Origin: Clostridia bacterium
Lineage (GTDB): Bacteria > Bacillota > Clostridia > Oscillospirales > Acutalibacteraceae
Assembly (NCBI GenBank): GCA_017396515.1
Contig: JAFQLV010000031.1
Location: forward strand, 1 to 55,589
DNA length: 55,589 nt
Direction of reading: 5' to 3'
Shown: piece after piece, positions 1 through 7,326 of the stretch
Numbering within the stretch: the first letter of the stretch is position 1
How the letters are laid out: each line of letters starts with the position of its first letter
The notes under the pieces: generated by a model
The model's input: only the letters and a program-made list of their open reading frames with translations
What the model was told of the DNA's origin: nothing
The model's database searches: none
Program-made: the position numbers and the translations under genes

Positions 1-18
1 GAAGTTGCTGCTGAATAA
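1..18 (+). CDS. rpsB: C-terminal end of ribosomal protein S2 (partial)
   Basis: Only the last five codons (E-V-A-A-E) and a TAA stop are in the window. An alanine- and glutamate-rich tail just before tsf fits the C-terminus of ribosomal protein S2, since rpsB-tsf is the near-universal bacterial order. The call rests on position and tail composition alone; five residues cannot prove the family. Confidence 0.55.
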   Translation, partial: EVAAE

Positions 19-59
19 TTTGAATTTAACTTTATACTATAATATAGGAGGAATTTATT

Positions 60-1166
60 ATGGCATCATTTACAGCTAAAGACGTACAGGCACTTCGTGA
101 GAAGACAGGCGTTGGCATGATGGACTGCAAGAAGGCTCTTGTAGAGGCTGACGGCGATATTGATAAGGCTATGGACATCCTCAGAGAAAAGGGTCTTGCT
201 TCCGCAACTAAGAAGGCAATCCGTGTTGCTGCTGAAGGTATTGTTGCTGCTTACAATGACGGTAAAGCAGGTGCTCTTGTTGAAATTAACTGTGAAACAG
301 ACTTCGTTGCTAAGGGCGAACCCTTCGTTAACCTTGCAGCTAAGGTTGTTAAGACTGTTGTTGCTGAAAAGCCTGCTGATCTTGAAGCTCTCCTTGCCAC
401 AAAGGCAGTTGACTCAAACTTCACAGTTGAAGAAGAAGTACAGGAGGTTTTCCTTGCACTTCGTGAAAATATGAAGGTCCGCAGATTTGCTCTTGTTGAG
501 GGTCATGTTGCAACATATATCCATGCCGGCGGTTCAGTTGGTGTTCTCGTTGCATTTGATGTTGACGACGAAACAGCTGCTAAGGCTGAATTTGAAGCAA
601 TGGGCAAGAATGTAGCTATGCAGATTGCAGCTATGAGCCCCGAATATTTAAGCAAGGCTGACATCTCAGATGAAGAGCTTGCTAAGATGAAGTCAATCAC
701 AGTTGACAGTGCTCTCAATAAGCCTGATTCACTTCCCGTTCCTGTTCTCAACAGCCTTATTTCAGAAGCTGTTTCAGAAAAGAAGTGGAGCGATGAGGAT
801 ATCGCAATTTACAACGGTCTTGATCAGAAGCAGAGAAAGAATTTCGTAAACTTCATTTCAGACGCTGCTTATGCTACACTTGTTGAAATTGCTATTTCAC
901 ACAAGGCTGAAATCGCAGAAAACAAGATCTTCGTTGGTCTTGTTCAGGGTCGTCTTGCAAAGCAGATCAAGGAAGTTTGTCTCCTTGAGCAGACCTTTGT
1001 TCGTTCAGACCTCTTCGACGGCGATGTTAACGGCTATGTAAACTCAGTTGCTAAGGAACTCGGCGCTGACATCAAGGTTAAGAGCTTCGTTCGTTTTGCA
1101 AAGGGCGAAGGCATTGAAAAGAAAGTTGACGATTTCGCAGCTGAAATCGCTTCAATGGTTAAATAA
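60..1166 (+). CDS. tsf: Elongation factor Ts, with an extra internal segment
   Basis: EF-Ts is the nucleotide exchange factor that recycles EF-Tu-GDP in the cytoplasm. The N-terminal UBA-like domain (LREKTGVGMMDCKKAL, residues 12-27) and the EF-Tu contact TDFVAK (80-85) are clear. The C-terminal core QGRLAKQIKEVCLLEQ (296-311) is also recognisable. At 368 residues the protein is much longer than E. coli EF-Ts (about 283). The surplus lies mainly at about 216-285, between the MSPEYL region and the VQGRL core. The start has an AGGAGG site at 46-51. It follows the rpsB tail and ends at a hairpin terminator, as expected for the rpsB-tsf operon. The family is certain; the role of the extra segment is unknown. 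Confidence 0.97.
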   Translation: MASFTAKDVQALREKTGVGMMDCKKALVEADGDIDKAMDILREKGLASATKKAIRVAAEGIVAAYNDGKAGALVEINCETDFVAKGEPFVNLAAKVVKTVVAEKPADLEALLATKAVDSNFTVEEEVQEVFLALRENMKVRRFALVEGHVATYIHAGGSVGVLVAFDVDDETAAKAEFEAMGKNVAMQIAAMSPEYLSKADISDEELAKMKSITVDSALNKPDSLPVPVLNSLISEAVSEKKWSDEDIAIYNGLDQKQRKNFVNFISDAAYATLVEIAISHKAEIAENKIFVGLVQGRLAKQIKEVCLLEQTFVRSDLFDGDVNGYVNSVAKELGADIKVKSFVRFAKGEGIEKKVDDFAAEIASMVK

Positions 1167-1180
1167 GCTTGTACCCATTA

Positions 1181-1212
1181 AATCCTCCTCAATTATTGGG
1201 GAGGATTTTTTT
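1181..1212 (+). terminator. Rho-independent terminator after tsf
   Basis: AATCCTCC (1181-1188) pairs perfectly with GGAGGATT (1200-1207), and a T-run follows. It lies 14 bases past the tsf stop codon. Confidence 0.85.
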
Positions 1213-1250
1213 GAGGTAAAAAGTAAGAGGGAATAGTGAAGAGGTGCGGT

Positions 1251-1772
1251 ATGAAAAAAAGAAGAAATCCCATTTTGATTATTATACCTATATTAATAGT
1301 GCTTACACTTGCGGCTGCTTTTACATATGATGTGGTGTTGAAGCCATATATTGACGGTGAAAAAAAGTGGTGGTACCTTAATACATACGGTGCCGAAGAT
1401 GAGGCAGAAGCAGATATTGCCGAAACGGATTTAGTTGTTTCAGATACAGCACTCAGAAAAATTGACGAAAATTTATATGAAGTAACTTTCAAGCTTAAAA
1501 ACAATTCCGATTACAATATCAAGGTTTGCGGAGTATGTTATGAGGTTTACAAATACTCCGGCTTGCAGTATTGCGGTGACTTTCAGTACACAAAACGCAT
1601 TAAATCAGGTGAAGAAGTCGAAGTAAAAGGTGAAATAGAGAAAGAAAATATACTGAGTGTGGAAATGTGTATATACGGATTTTTTGCTGATGTAGATGGT
1701 GACCGGAAAACATGGATGTATCTTTTAGATGACGATATGAAGGAAAATCAGAAAGTTAATTTTCCTGAATAA
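1251..1772 (+). CDS. Hypothetical membrane-anchored extracytoplasmic protein
   Basis: I do not recognise this 173-residue protein. It starts with a basic stretch (MKKRRN), followed by a hydrophobic helix at about residues 6-24, so it is probably a single-pass anchor or an uncleaved signal. The rest is soluble and acidic. It looks like a beta-rich domain carrying a phrase of the type FKLKNNSDYNIK, as in small extracellular beta-sandwich domains. The ATG at 1251 is preferred because AGAGG at 1240-1244 lies 6 bases upstream; an in-frame GTG at 1236 would add five residues. It sits alone between the tsf terminator and the arg promoter. Confidence 0.7.
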   Translation: MKKRRNPILIIIPILIVLTLAAAFTYDVVLKPYIDGEKKWWYLNTYGAEDEAEADIAETDLVVSDTALRKIDENLYEVTFKLKNNSDYNIKVCGVCYEVYKYSGLQYCGDFQYTKRIKSGEEVEVKGEIEKENILSVEMCIYGFFADVDGDRKTWMYLLDDDMKENQKVNFPE

Positions 1773-1795
1773 TTACATAAATATTCAAATAATTC

Positions 1796-1823
1796 TTGAC
1801 AAATATACATTTTAGTGTATAAT
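1796..1823 (+). promoter_or_regulatory. sigmaA-type promoter of the arg operon
   Basis: TTGACA (1796-1801) and TATAAT (1818-1823) are both perfect consensus hexamers with a 16-base spacer. The argC start codon follows at 1878, leaving a leader of about 45 bases. Confidence 0.88.
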
Positions 1824-1834
1824 AATTCCATCGA

Positions 1835-1853
1835 TATGCATAATTTATGCATA
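1835..1853. promoter_or_regulatory. Palindromic operator candidate (ArgR-like) upstream of argC
   Basis: TATGCATAATTTATGCATA is an inverted repeat with a single asymmetric centre, lying about 12 bases downstream of the -10 hexamer. ArgR boxes are AT-rich inverted repeats of TGNAT half sites, and TGCAT/ATGCA matches these. The centre here is 5 bases rather than the usual 4, so ArgR binding is an inference. Its position just past the likely transcription start suits a repressor. Confidence 0.5.
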
Positions 1854-1877
1854 AATATCCCTTAAAGAAGGTTTATC

Positions 1878-2810
1878 ATGAATAAAATCAAGGTTTTTAT
1901 TGACGGTCAGGCAGGCACAACAGGTCTGCAATTAAAAAGTAAATTAGTAAATCACCCCGGTGTGACTATACTTGAAATAGACGAAGACAAGCGAAAGGAT
2001 GCTGCCGAAAGACAGCGGCTTATGAATGAAAGCGATGTTGTTTTTCTTTGCCTGCCCGATGCGGCGGCAATTGAAGCGGTGAAGCTTGTAACAAACCCCG
2101 AAACGGTTATAATTGATGCCAGCACGGCTCACCGCACTGCCGAGGGCTGGACCTACGGCTTTCCCGAGCTGTCCCGGGCTCACTTTGATGCAATAAAAAA
2201 TGCAAAGAGAATAGCTAACCCGGGCTGTCACGCAACAGGCTTCATTTCTATTGTGTACCCCTTAGTCAGTGCAGGAATTATGCCTTCATCCTATCCTGTA
2301 ACTGCTCACAGCATAACAGGCTACAGCGGCGGCGGCAACAAAATGATAGCCGACTATGAAAGTCCCGAAAGAGATGAAGAAATAGGCACGCCGAGGCAGT
2401 ACGGTCTTTCACAGACACATAAGCATCTGCCTGAAATGAAAAAGGTAACAGGTCTTGATTCTGAGCCTGTTTTTAATCCCATAGTCAGCGATTATTATTG
2501 CGGCATGGCTGTGAGTGTACCTGTTTACACCAAGCTTCTTAATAAGCAGATGAGTGCTGATGAGCTTTATACATTCTTCAGCAATTATTATAAAGACAGT
2601 GAGTTTATTACTGTGCACAAGGCACCGGAGGGCGGATTTTTGTCGCCTATAGGCTTAGAAGGCACAAACAAAATGAAAATTCATATCTGCGGCAATGCTG
2701 AAAGAGTGACAATAACATCTGTCTTTGATAATCTGGGCAAGGGCGCATCCTCTGCCGCAATTGAAAATATGAATATTGCTATGGGCTTTCCTATAGCTAC
2801 GGCATTGTAA
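1878..2810 (+). CDS. argC: N-acetyl-gamma-glutamyl-phosphate reductase (short type)
   Basis: ArgC reduces N-acetylglutamyl phosphate to the semialdehyde with NADPH, the third step of ornithine synthesis. The Rossmann motif GQAGTTG lies at residues 10-16. The catalytic cysteine is C117 in NPGCHATG, and the PEL and HSITGYSGGG motifs are present. At 310 residues, with the DGQAGTTG start, it belongs to the shorter ArgC class rather than the 340-residue class. AAGAAGG at 1865-1871 is the ribosome binding site. It is the first gene of a tight argC-J-B-D operon; argJ begins 16 bases later. Confidence 0.96.
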   Translation: MNKIKVFIDGQAGTTGLQLKSKLVNHPGVTILEIDEDKRKDAAERQRLMNESDVVFLCLPDAAAIEAVKLVTNPETVIIDASTAHRTAEGWTYGFPELSRAHFDAIKNAKRIANPGCHATGFISIVYPLVSAGIMPSSYPVTAHSITGYSGGGNKMIADYESPERDEEIGTPRQYGLSQTHKHLPEMKKVTGLDSEPVFNPIVSDYYCGMAVSVPVYTKLLNKQMSADELYTFFSNYYKDSEFITVHKAPEGGFLSPIGLEGTNKMKIHICGNAERVTITSVFDNLGKGASSAAIENMNIAMGFPIATAL

Positions 2811-2826
2811 GAAAGAAGGTTTACTT

Positions 2827-4041
2827 ATGAAATATATAAATGGCGGTGTTACTGCTGCAAAAGGCTTCAAGGCCTCGGGTATTCACTGCGGAATAAGAAA
2901 AAATCAGACTAAAAAAGACCTTGCTATGATTGTAAGTGACATCAGATGCACCGCTGCGGCAGTGTACACACAGAATAAGGTCTACGGTGCACCTATAACC
3001 GTGACAAGAAACAATATTGCTGACGGCTGTGCCCAGGCTGTTATTGTTAACAGCGGCAATGCCAACACCTGTAACGCAGACGGTGTTGAAAAGGCTGAAA
3101 TGATGTGCGACATCGCCGCAAAGGCACTCGGCGTTGACAGTAAGGATGTTATTGTTGCTTCAACAGGTGTTATCGGTATGACTCTAGATGTTGCTCCCAT
3201 TGCCGAAGGTGCCCCCGCACTTGCTGCTGAGATGAGCGAAAGCGGCGGTCATGACTGTGCCGAGGCAATTATGACAACGGATACATTGCCTAAGGAAGTT
3301 GCAGTTGAAATGGAAATAGGCGGCAAAAAGGTGACTCTGGGTGCCTGCTGCAAAGGCTCGGGTATGATTCACCCCAATATGGCAACTATGCTCTGCTTTA
3401 TGACAACGGACTGCAATATTGCTTCTGCATATCTGCAGAAGGCTCTGAGTGCTGTTGTGAAAGACACATTCAATATGATAAGCGTTGACGGTGACACCTC
3501 AACAAACGATATGGTCTGCATTATGGCAAACGGCAAGGCGGAAAATGCTCTTATTGACAGCGACGGAGAAGACTTTGAAACCTTCAGGCAGGCTCTTATG
3601 GCTGTTTCCGTAAAGCTTGCACGCCTTATTGCAGGCGACGGTGAGGGAGCTCAGCGACTTCTGGAGTGCACCGTTAAAAATGCTCCCGATGAAGCTACTG
3701 CTAAAAAGATTGCAAAGAGCATAATCTGCTCATCACTTGTTAAAACAGCAATGTTCGGTGCAGATGCCAACTGGGGCAGAATTCTCTGTGCAATAGGCTA
3801 TACCGAAGGCGACTTCGAGGTTGACACTATTGAGGTTTCTCTTTCCTCCTGCAAGGGTACTGTTAAAGTCTGCGAAAACGGTGCAGGCATTCCTTTCAGT
3901 GAAGAAAAGGCAAAGGAAATACTCCTTGAAAGCGAAATTACTTTGGATGTCAATATGAATCAGGGCGACTTTAATGCAACTGCCTGGGGCTGCGACCTGA
4001 CTTATGACTATGTTAAAATTAACGGCGATTACAGAACTTAA
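2827..4041 (+). CDS. argJ: Bifunctional ornithine acetyltransferase / N-acetylglutamate synthase
   Basis: ArgJ moves the acetyl group from N-acetylornithine to glutamate and so closes the cyclic pathway; bifunctional members can also acetylate glutamate from acetyl-CoA. The self-cleavage motif KGSGMIHPNMATML is clear, with the Ala186-Thr187 bond as scissile site and Thr187 as nucleophile. The C-terminal active-site region GADANWGR is also present. The length of 404 residues is normal. The operon has argJ but no argA or argE, so acetyl recycling is probably the main route. The start follows an AAGAAGG site. Whether it is mono- or bifunctional cannot be told from sequence alone. Confidence 0.96.
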   Translation: MKYINGGVTAAKGFKASGIHCGIRKNQTKKDLAMIVSDIRCTAAAVYTQNKVYGAPITVTRNNIADGCAQAVIVNSGNANTCNADGVEKAEMMCDIAAKALGVDSKDVIVASTGVIGMTLDVAPIAEGAPALAAEMSESGGHDCAEAIMTTDTLPKEVAVEMEIGGKKVTLGACCKGSGMIHPNMATMLCFMTTDCNIASAYLQKALSAVVKDTFNMISVDGDTSTNDMVCIMANGKAENALIDSDGEDFETFRQALMAVSVKLARLIAGDGEGAQRLLECTVKNAPDEATAKKIAKSIICSSLVKTAMFGADANWGRILCAIGYTEGDFEVDTIEVSLSSCKGTVKVCENGAGIPFSEEKAKEILLESEITLDVNMNQGDFNATAWGCDLTYDYVKINGDYRT

Positions 4042-4051
4042 GGTGATTGAA

Positions 4052-4918
4052 ATGAAAATGATAGACGATGCAATGAAGGCTCAGGTGCTCACGGATGCCC
4101 TGCCTTACATTCAGAAATATTACGGTAAAACCGTTGTTGTTAAATACGGCGGCAATGCTATGATTAATCCCGAGCTTAAATATGCCGTTATGAGCGATAT
4201 TATCCTGCTTTCCCTTGTTGGCATTAAGGTGGTGCTCGTCCACGGCGGTGGCCCTGAAATAAGCGCCATGCTTAAAAATCTCGGCATAGAATCAAAGTTT
4301 GTCAACGGCCTTCGCTACACTGATAAGGACACTGCCGAGGTGGTGCAGATGGTGCTTTCGGGCAAAACTAACAAGGACCTTGTTTCTCTTATTGAAACCG
4401 AGGGCGGCAAGGCTGTTGGCCTTTGCGGCATAGACGGTGCAATGATTAAATGCGTTAAAAAGACTGACGACGATTTTGATTACGGCTATGTGGGTGAAAT
4501 AACTGAGATTGACCCTTCACCTATTGAAAAGGTGCTTGAAGAAAATTATATCCCCGTAATTGCAACTGTGGGTATAGATAAGCAGGGTCAGGTTTATAAC
4601 ATCAATGCCGACACTGCGGCAGCTGAAATTGCAGCAGCTCTCGGTGCGGAAAATATCATTACTCTCACTGATATACCCGGACTGCTTCGTGATGTCAATG
4701 ACCCCTCAACTCTTATAAGTGAAATTCATGTTGATGAGGTTTCTTCTCTTATTGACAGCGGCATTATCTCAGGGGGCATGATTCCTAAAATGCTTTCTTG
4801 CGAAAGTGCAGTACGCTCAGGAGTTAAAAAAGCAGTTATGATAGACGGCAGAGTACCCCACTCAATTTTAATTGAGATGTTCTCTAAAGAGGGTATCGGC
4901 ACTCTTATGAAAATGTGA
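4052..4918 (+). CDS. argB: Acetylglutamate kinase
   Basis: ArgB phosphorylates N-acetylglutamate, the second step of the pathway and usually the feedback-controlled one in ArgJ organisms. The amino-acid-kinase fold is shown by KYGGNAM (from K31), HGGGPEI (64-70) and the NINADTAA region that binds acetylglutamate. The ATG at 4052 is chosen because AAGGTGA at 4040-4046 overlaps the argJ stop and is well spaced. Earlier in-frame starts would run into argJ. The product has 288 residues, the normal length. An N-terminal helix of the type found in arginine-sensitive hexameric kinases is present (about 3-20), so arginine feedback is plausible. Confidence 0.95.
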   Translation: MKMIDDAMKAQVLTDALPYIQKYYGKTVVVKYGGNAMINPELKYAVMSDIILLSLVGIKVVLVHGGGPEISAMLKNLGIESKFVNGLRYTDKDTAEVVQMVLSGKTNKDLVSLIETEGGKAVGLCGIDGAMIKCVKKTDDDFDYGYVGEITEIDPSPIEKVLEENYIPVIATVGIDKQGQVYNINADTAAAEIAAALGAENIITLTDIPGLLRDVNDPSTLISEIHVDEVSSLIDSGIISGGMIPKMLSCESAVRSGVKKAVMIDGRVPHSILIEMFSKEGIGTLMKM

Positions 4919-4927
4919 GGCGAAATT

Positions 4928-6109
4928 ATGAGCAATTTTGATTTGATAAAAGAAAAGGATGAGAGCTATGTGGCTCACACCTACGGCAGATTTCCTGTTG
5001 CAATAAAAGAGGGTAAGGGTGCGCTCTGCAAGGATTTTGACGGCAAAGAATATGTTGATTTTTCCAGCGGCATCGGCGTAAATTCTCTGGGCTTCTGCAA
5101 CGAAGGCTGGGTGAATGCCGTTACAAAGCAGCTCACCACACTTCAGCATATTTCTAACCTTTATTACACTGAGCCCTGCACCAATGCGGCAAAGCTTCTT
5201 TGCGAAAAAACCGGTATGAAAAAGGTCTTTTTCTCAAACAGCGGTGCAGAGAGCAATGAAGGTGCTATCAAATGTGCAAGAAAGTATTCATTTGAAAAGT
5301 ACGGCGAGGGCAGAAATAAGGTTATAACTCTTGTCAATTCCTTCCACGGCAGAACTGTCACAACTCTTGCCGCAACGGGTCAGGATGTTTTCCATAAATA
5401 TTTCTATCCCTTTACAGAGGGCTTCGCTTACGCCGAGGCAAATAACCTTGATGCGCTCAAAAAGGCTCTTGACGGCAGTGTGTGTGCCGTTATGATGGAG
5501 CTCATTCAGGGTGAGGGCGGTGTTATGCCTCTTGATAAGGCTTTTGTCAAAGAGGTTGAAGCACTCTGCAAGGAAAAGGATATTATTCTTATTATTGACG
5601 AGGTACAGACAGGTGTGGGCAGAACCGGAAAGCTTTTCTGCTTCCAGAATTATGATATCACCCCCGATATTGTTACTACTGCCAAGGGCATCGGCGGCGG
5701 ACTGCCTCTGGGCTGTGTGATGTTCGGTGAAAAGACTGAAAATGTTTTCGGGCCGAGTGATCACGCAACAACCTTCGGCGGCAACCCTGTTGCAACTGCA
5801 GGTGCAGAGTATATTCTCACCACAATGGATGACAAATTCCTCAGCGAAGTTACAGCAAAAGGGGAGTATATGAGAGAAAACATTCTCACAATGCCCCATG
5901 TTGAAGGTATCGACGGCTTAGGTCTTATGATGGGTATTCGTCTTAGTGACGGCATTAAGAGTGCCGATGTAGTGAAAAAAGCCATTGAATACGGTGCACT
6001 TCTTCTCACGGCAAAAGCAAAGGTTAGACTTCTTCCGCCCCTTAATATAACCTATGATGAAATTGACAGAGGCCTTGAGGCACTGGAAAAGGCTCTTAGC
6101 AGTATGTAA
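4928..6109 (+). CDS. argD: Acetylornithine aminotransferase
   Basis: ArgD is a class III PLP aminotransferase that converts N-acetylglutamate semialdehyde to N-acetylornithine with glutamate as amino donor. Visible motifs are FSNSGAESNE (102-111), the PLP-binding DEVQTGVGRTG (224-234), and TAKGIGGGLP with the Schiff-base lysine K253. The length of 393 residues is typical. The ribosome binding site GAGGCG overlaps the argB stop. This is the last gene of the operon. No argF, argG, argH or carAB follows, so the steps from ornithine to arginine must be encoded elsewhere. Confidence 0.95.
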   Translation: MSNFDLIKEKDESYVAHTYGRFPVAIKEGKGALCKDFDGKEYVDFSSGIGVNSLGFCNEGWVNAVTKQLTTLQHISNLYYTEPCTNAAKLLCEKTGMKKVFFSNSGAESNEGAIKCARKYSFEKYGEGRNKVITLVNSFHGRTVTTLAATGQDVFHKYFYPFTEGFAYAEANNLDALKKALDGSVCAVMMELIQGEGGVMPLDKAFVKEVEALCKEKDIILIIDEVQTGVGRTGKLFCFQNYDITPDIVTTAKGIGGGLPLGCVMFGEKTENVFGPSDHATTFGGNPVATAGAEYILTTMDDKFLSEVTAKGEYMRENILTMPHVEGIDGLGLMMGIRLSDGIKSADVVKKAIEYGALLLTAKAKVRLLPPLNITYDEIDRGLEALEKALSSM

Positions 6110-6130
6110 TAAGAGACAAATCGCGTTTTG

Positions 6131-6158
6131 ATTACTTTTGCGCGACAGCAAAAGTAAT
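6131..6158. repeat. Perfect 11-bp palindromic hairpin element
   Basis: ATTACTTTTGC (6131-6141) and GCAAAAGTAAT (6148-6158) are perfect inverted copies separated by GCGACA. The stretch around it (about 6118-6175), including GCCGTCAGGCGAGGC, is non-coding and has no T-run, so it is not a simple terminator. It looks like a dispersed palindromic repeat unit, but only one copy is in the window. Confidence 0.6.
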
Positions 6159-6177
6159 GCCGTCAGGCGAGGCAAAT

Positions 6178-6220
6178 AAAAAATAAGACCTGCAGGGAAC
6201 TCCCTTGCAGGTCTTACTTT
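6178..6220. terminator. Bidirectional terminator between argD and the thioredoxin operon
   Basis: AAGACCTGCA (6185-6194) pairs with TGCAGGTCTT (6206-6215), extended by a GGG/CCC pair across a one-base bulge. Read on the minus strand it is followed by ATTTTTTATTT, a good T-run. On the plus strand the tail is weaker (ACTTTAT). It serves the two convergent operons. Confidence 0.85.
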
Positions 6221-6232
6221 ATAACATCACAA

Positions 6233-6727
6233 TCATTCAAGATGATATACATATCCAAAGCATTTTTTATCTTCCACCGAAATCAGATGAAATGTCTGTT
6301 TGCTGTTGCCGACGGAAAAAGTGTATTTTTCAATACTTCCGTCAACAGTGGTTTTGTCATTTGTTACAGCATATTTAATAAGCAAGTCTGAATCACCTGC
6401 TTTAAGATTGCTTATACTGGCTTTAGGTACATCTGTATAGAAAGGCGGATATTCAACTGCAGTGCCGAATTTATATTTATCAGTGCCCACGCAGTTGAGA
6501 TAAGCCACGGCAAGTTTGCCGTCTGTTTCAAAAATGCACAGAGCATCGCCTTCATCATTAACTTCAATAATCTTGAGCACTTCCTTAAAACTTTCATAAT
6601 CAGGACCGATGTTAGCCTTTAAAACCTCTTCAGGCGTACCGGGTTTGTTTTCTTCTGATGTTACAGAAAACAGAATGGAGAAAGCAATAAAGGTTATAAG
6701 AATAATTAGTATTTTAGACTTCTTCAT
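6233..6727 (-). CDS. Hypothetical exported or membrane-anchored protein
   Basis: I do not recognise this 164-residue product. It begins MKKSKILIILITF, a basic N-terminus with a hydrophobic helix to about residue 21, so it is exported or anchored. No lipobox cysteine is visible. The rest is a soluble domain with alternating beta-type stretches. It follows trxA on the same strand. The ATG at 6727 has a weak AAGAGA site. A GTG at 6745 would overlap the trxA stop (GTGA) and add six residues, so translational coupling is possible. Cotranscription with thioredoxin is likely, but no functional link is shown. Confidence 0.65.
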   Translation of the reverse strand: MKKSKILIILITFIAFSILFSVTSEENKPGTPEEVLKANIGPDYESFKEVLKIIEVNDEGDALCIFETDGKLAVAYLNCVGTDKYKFGTAVEYPPFYTDVPKASISNLKAGDSDLLIKYAVTNDKTTVDGSIEKYTFSVGNSKQTFHLISVEDKKCFGYVYHLE

Positions 6728-6741
6728 TTTAAATCTCTTGT

Positions 6742-7065
6742 TCACTTATTTGAGTTAATAAACTCTATAATCTCATCCTTTGTCTGCAATCCCACAAGTC
6801 TGCCTTTTTCTTCGCCACCGACAAAAAGGATAAGACAGGGAATTGTCATAACACCCATAAGCATTGCATAGTCTGCTGCTTCATCGCAGTTGAGCTTGCA
6901 GACTTTAACCTCACCGTCAAGCTCATCGGCAAGCTCCTCAATAACGGGGCCGAGCATCTGACAGGGACCGCACCAGGGTGCCCAGAAATCAACGAGCACG
7001 GGAACACTTTTTTCTTCGTTAACTTCGCTGTGGAAGCTTTCACTTGTAAGTTCAATATATGACAT
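6742..7065 (-). CDS. trxA: Thioredoxin
   Basis: This is a small cytoplasmic disulfide reductant (107 residues, normal length). The active site is WCGPC with C32 and C35. The FWAPWCGPC context and the later cis-proline in TIPCL are typical. That loop reads IPCL rather than IPTL, giving an extra cysteine near the active site. The start has a strong AGGAGG site (cctcct at 7075-7080 on the + strand) and a promoter at 7122-7150. Confidence 0.96.
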   Translation of the reverse strand: MSYIELTSESFHSEVNEEKSVPVLVDFWAPWCGPCQMLGPVIEELADELDGEVKVCKLNCDEAADYAMLMGVMTIPCLILFVGGEEKGRLVGLQTKDEIIEFINSNK

Positions 7066-7121
7066 AGTATTTGTCCTCCTGTTAATAAATTTAATTTTCA
7101 GAAATATCTTCTGTTAATGCT

Positions 7122-7150
7122 ATAATAACACATATTTTGTGTTTTTTCAA
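7122..7150 (-). promoter_or_regulatory. sigmaA-type promoter for trxA
   Basis: On the minus strand TTGAAA (7150-7145) and TATTAT (7127-7122) are separated by 17 bases. This lies about 57 bases upstream of the trxA start. Confidence 0.65.
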
Positions 7151-7203
7151 GTCAAACTAAACAATAAAGTCCCATATTTTGTTCTCTGACTTTGATTTTA
7201 CAC

Positions 7204-7232
7204 TTGATTTTTTCCACAAAATGGTGTAAATT
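7204..7232 (+). promoter_or_regulatory. Probable promoter of the topoisomerase operon
   Basis: TTGATT (7204-7209) and TAAATT (7227-7232) are separated by 17 bases, each matching 4 of 6 consensus bases. The promoter lies within the inverted DnaA-like boxes at 7210-7249, so any protein bound there would meet RNA polymerase. Confidence 0.5.
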
Positions 7233-7249
7233 ATAAGTATTGTGGAAAA
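7210..7249. promoter_or_regulatory. Inverted pair of DnaA-box-like sequences
   Basis: TTTTCCACAA (7210-7219) and TTGTGGAAAA (7240-7249) are perfect inverted copies, 20 bases apart. TTTTCCACA differs at one of nine positions from the DnaA box TTATCCACA. Both copies flank the probable -10 of the topoisomerase operon. The inverted repeat is certain; DnaA binding is an inference. Confidence 0.55.
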
Positions 7250-7326
7250 CTCTGCATAGTTCTACTATATTTAGTGTAACCAATTCAATATGATATATAA
7301 CAAATTTGAAAGGATTCGTATTTATT

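Noticed and set aside
1824-1877. Arginine riboswitch or T-box leader before argC
   Set aside because: The leader is only about 45 bases long and holds a DNA palindrome but no T-box motif or attenuator structure.
5288-5899. 203-residue open frame antisense to argD
   Set aside because: It lies wholly opposite a clear argD gene, has no ribosome binding site and shows a Cys/His-rich composition typical of antisense frames in this codon usage.
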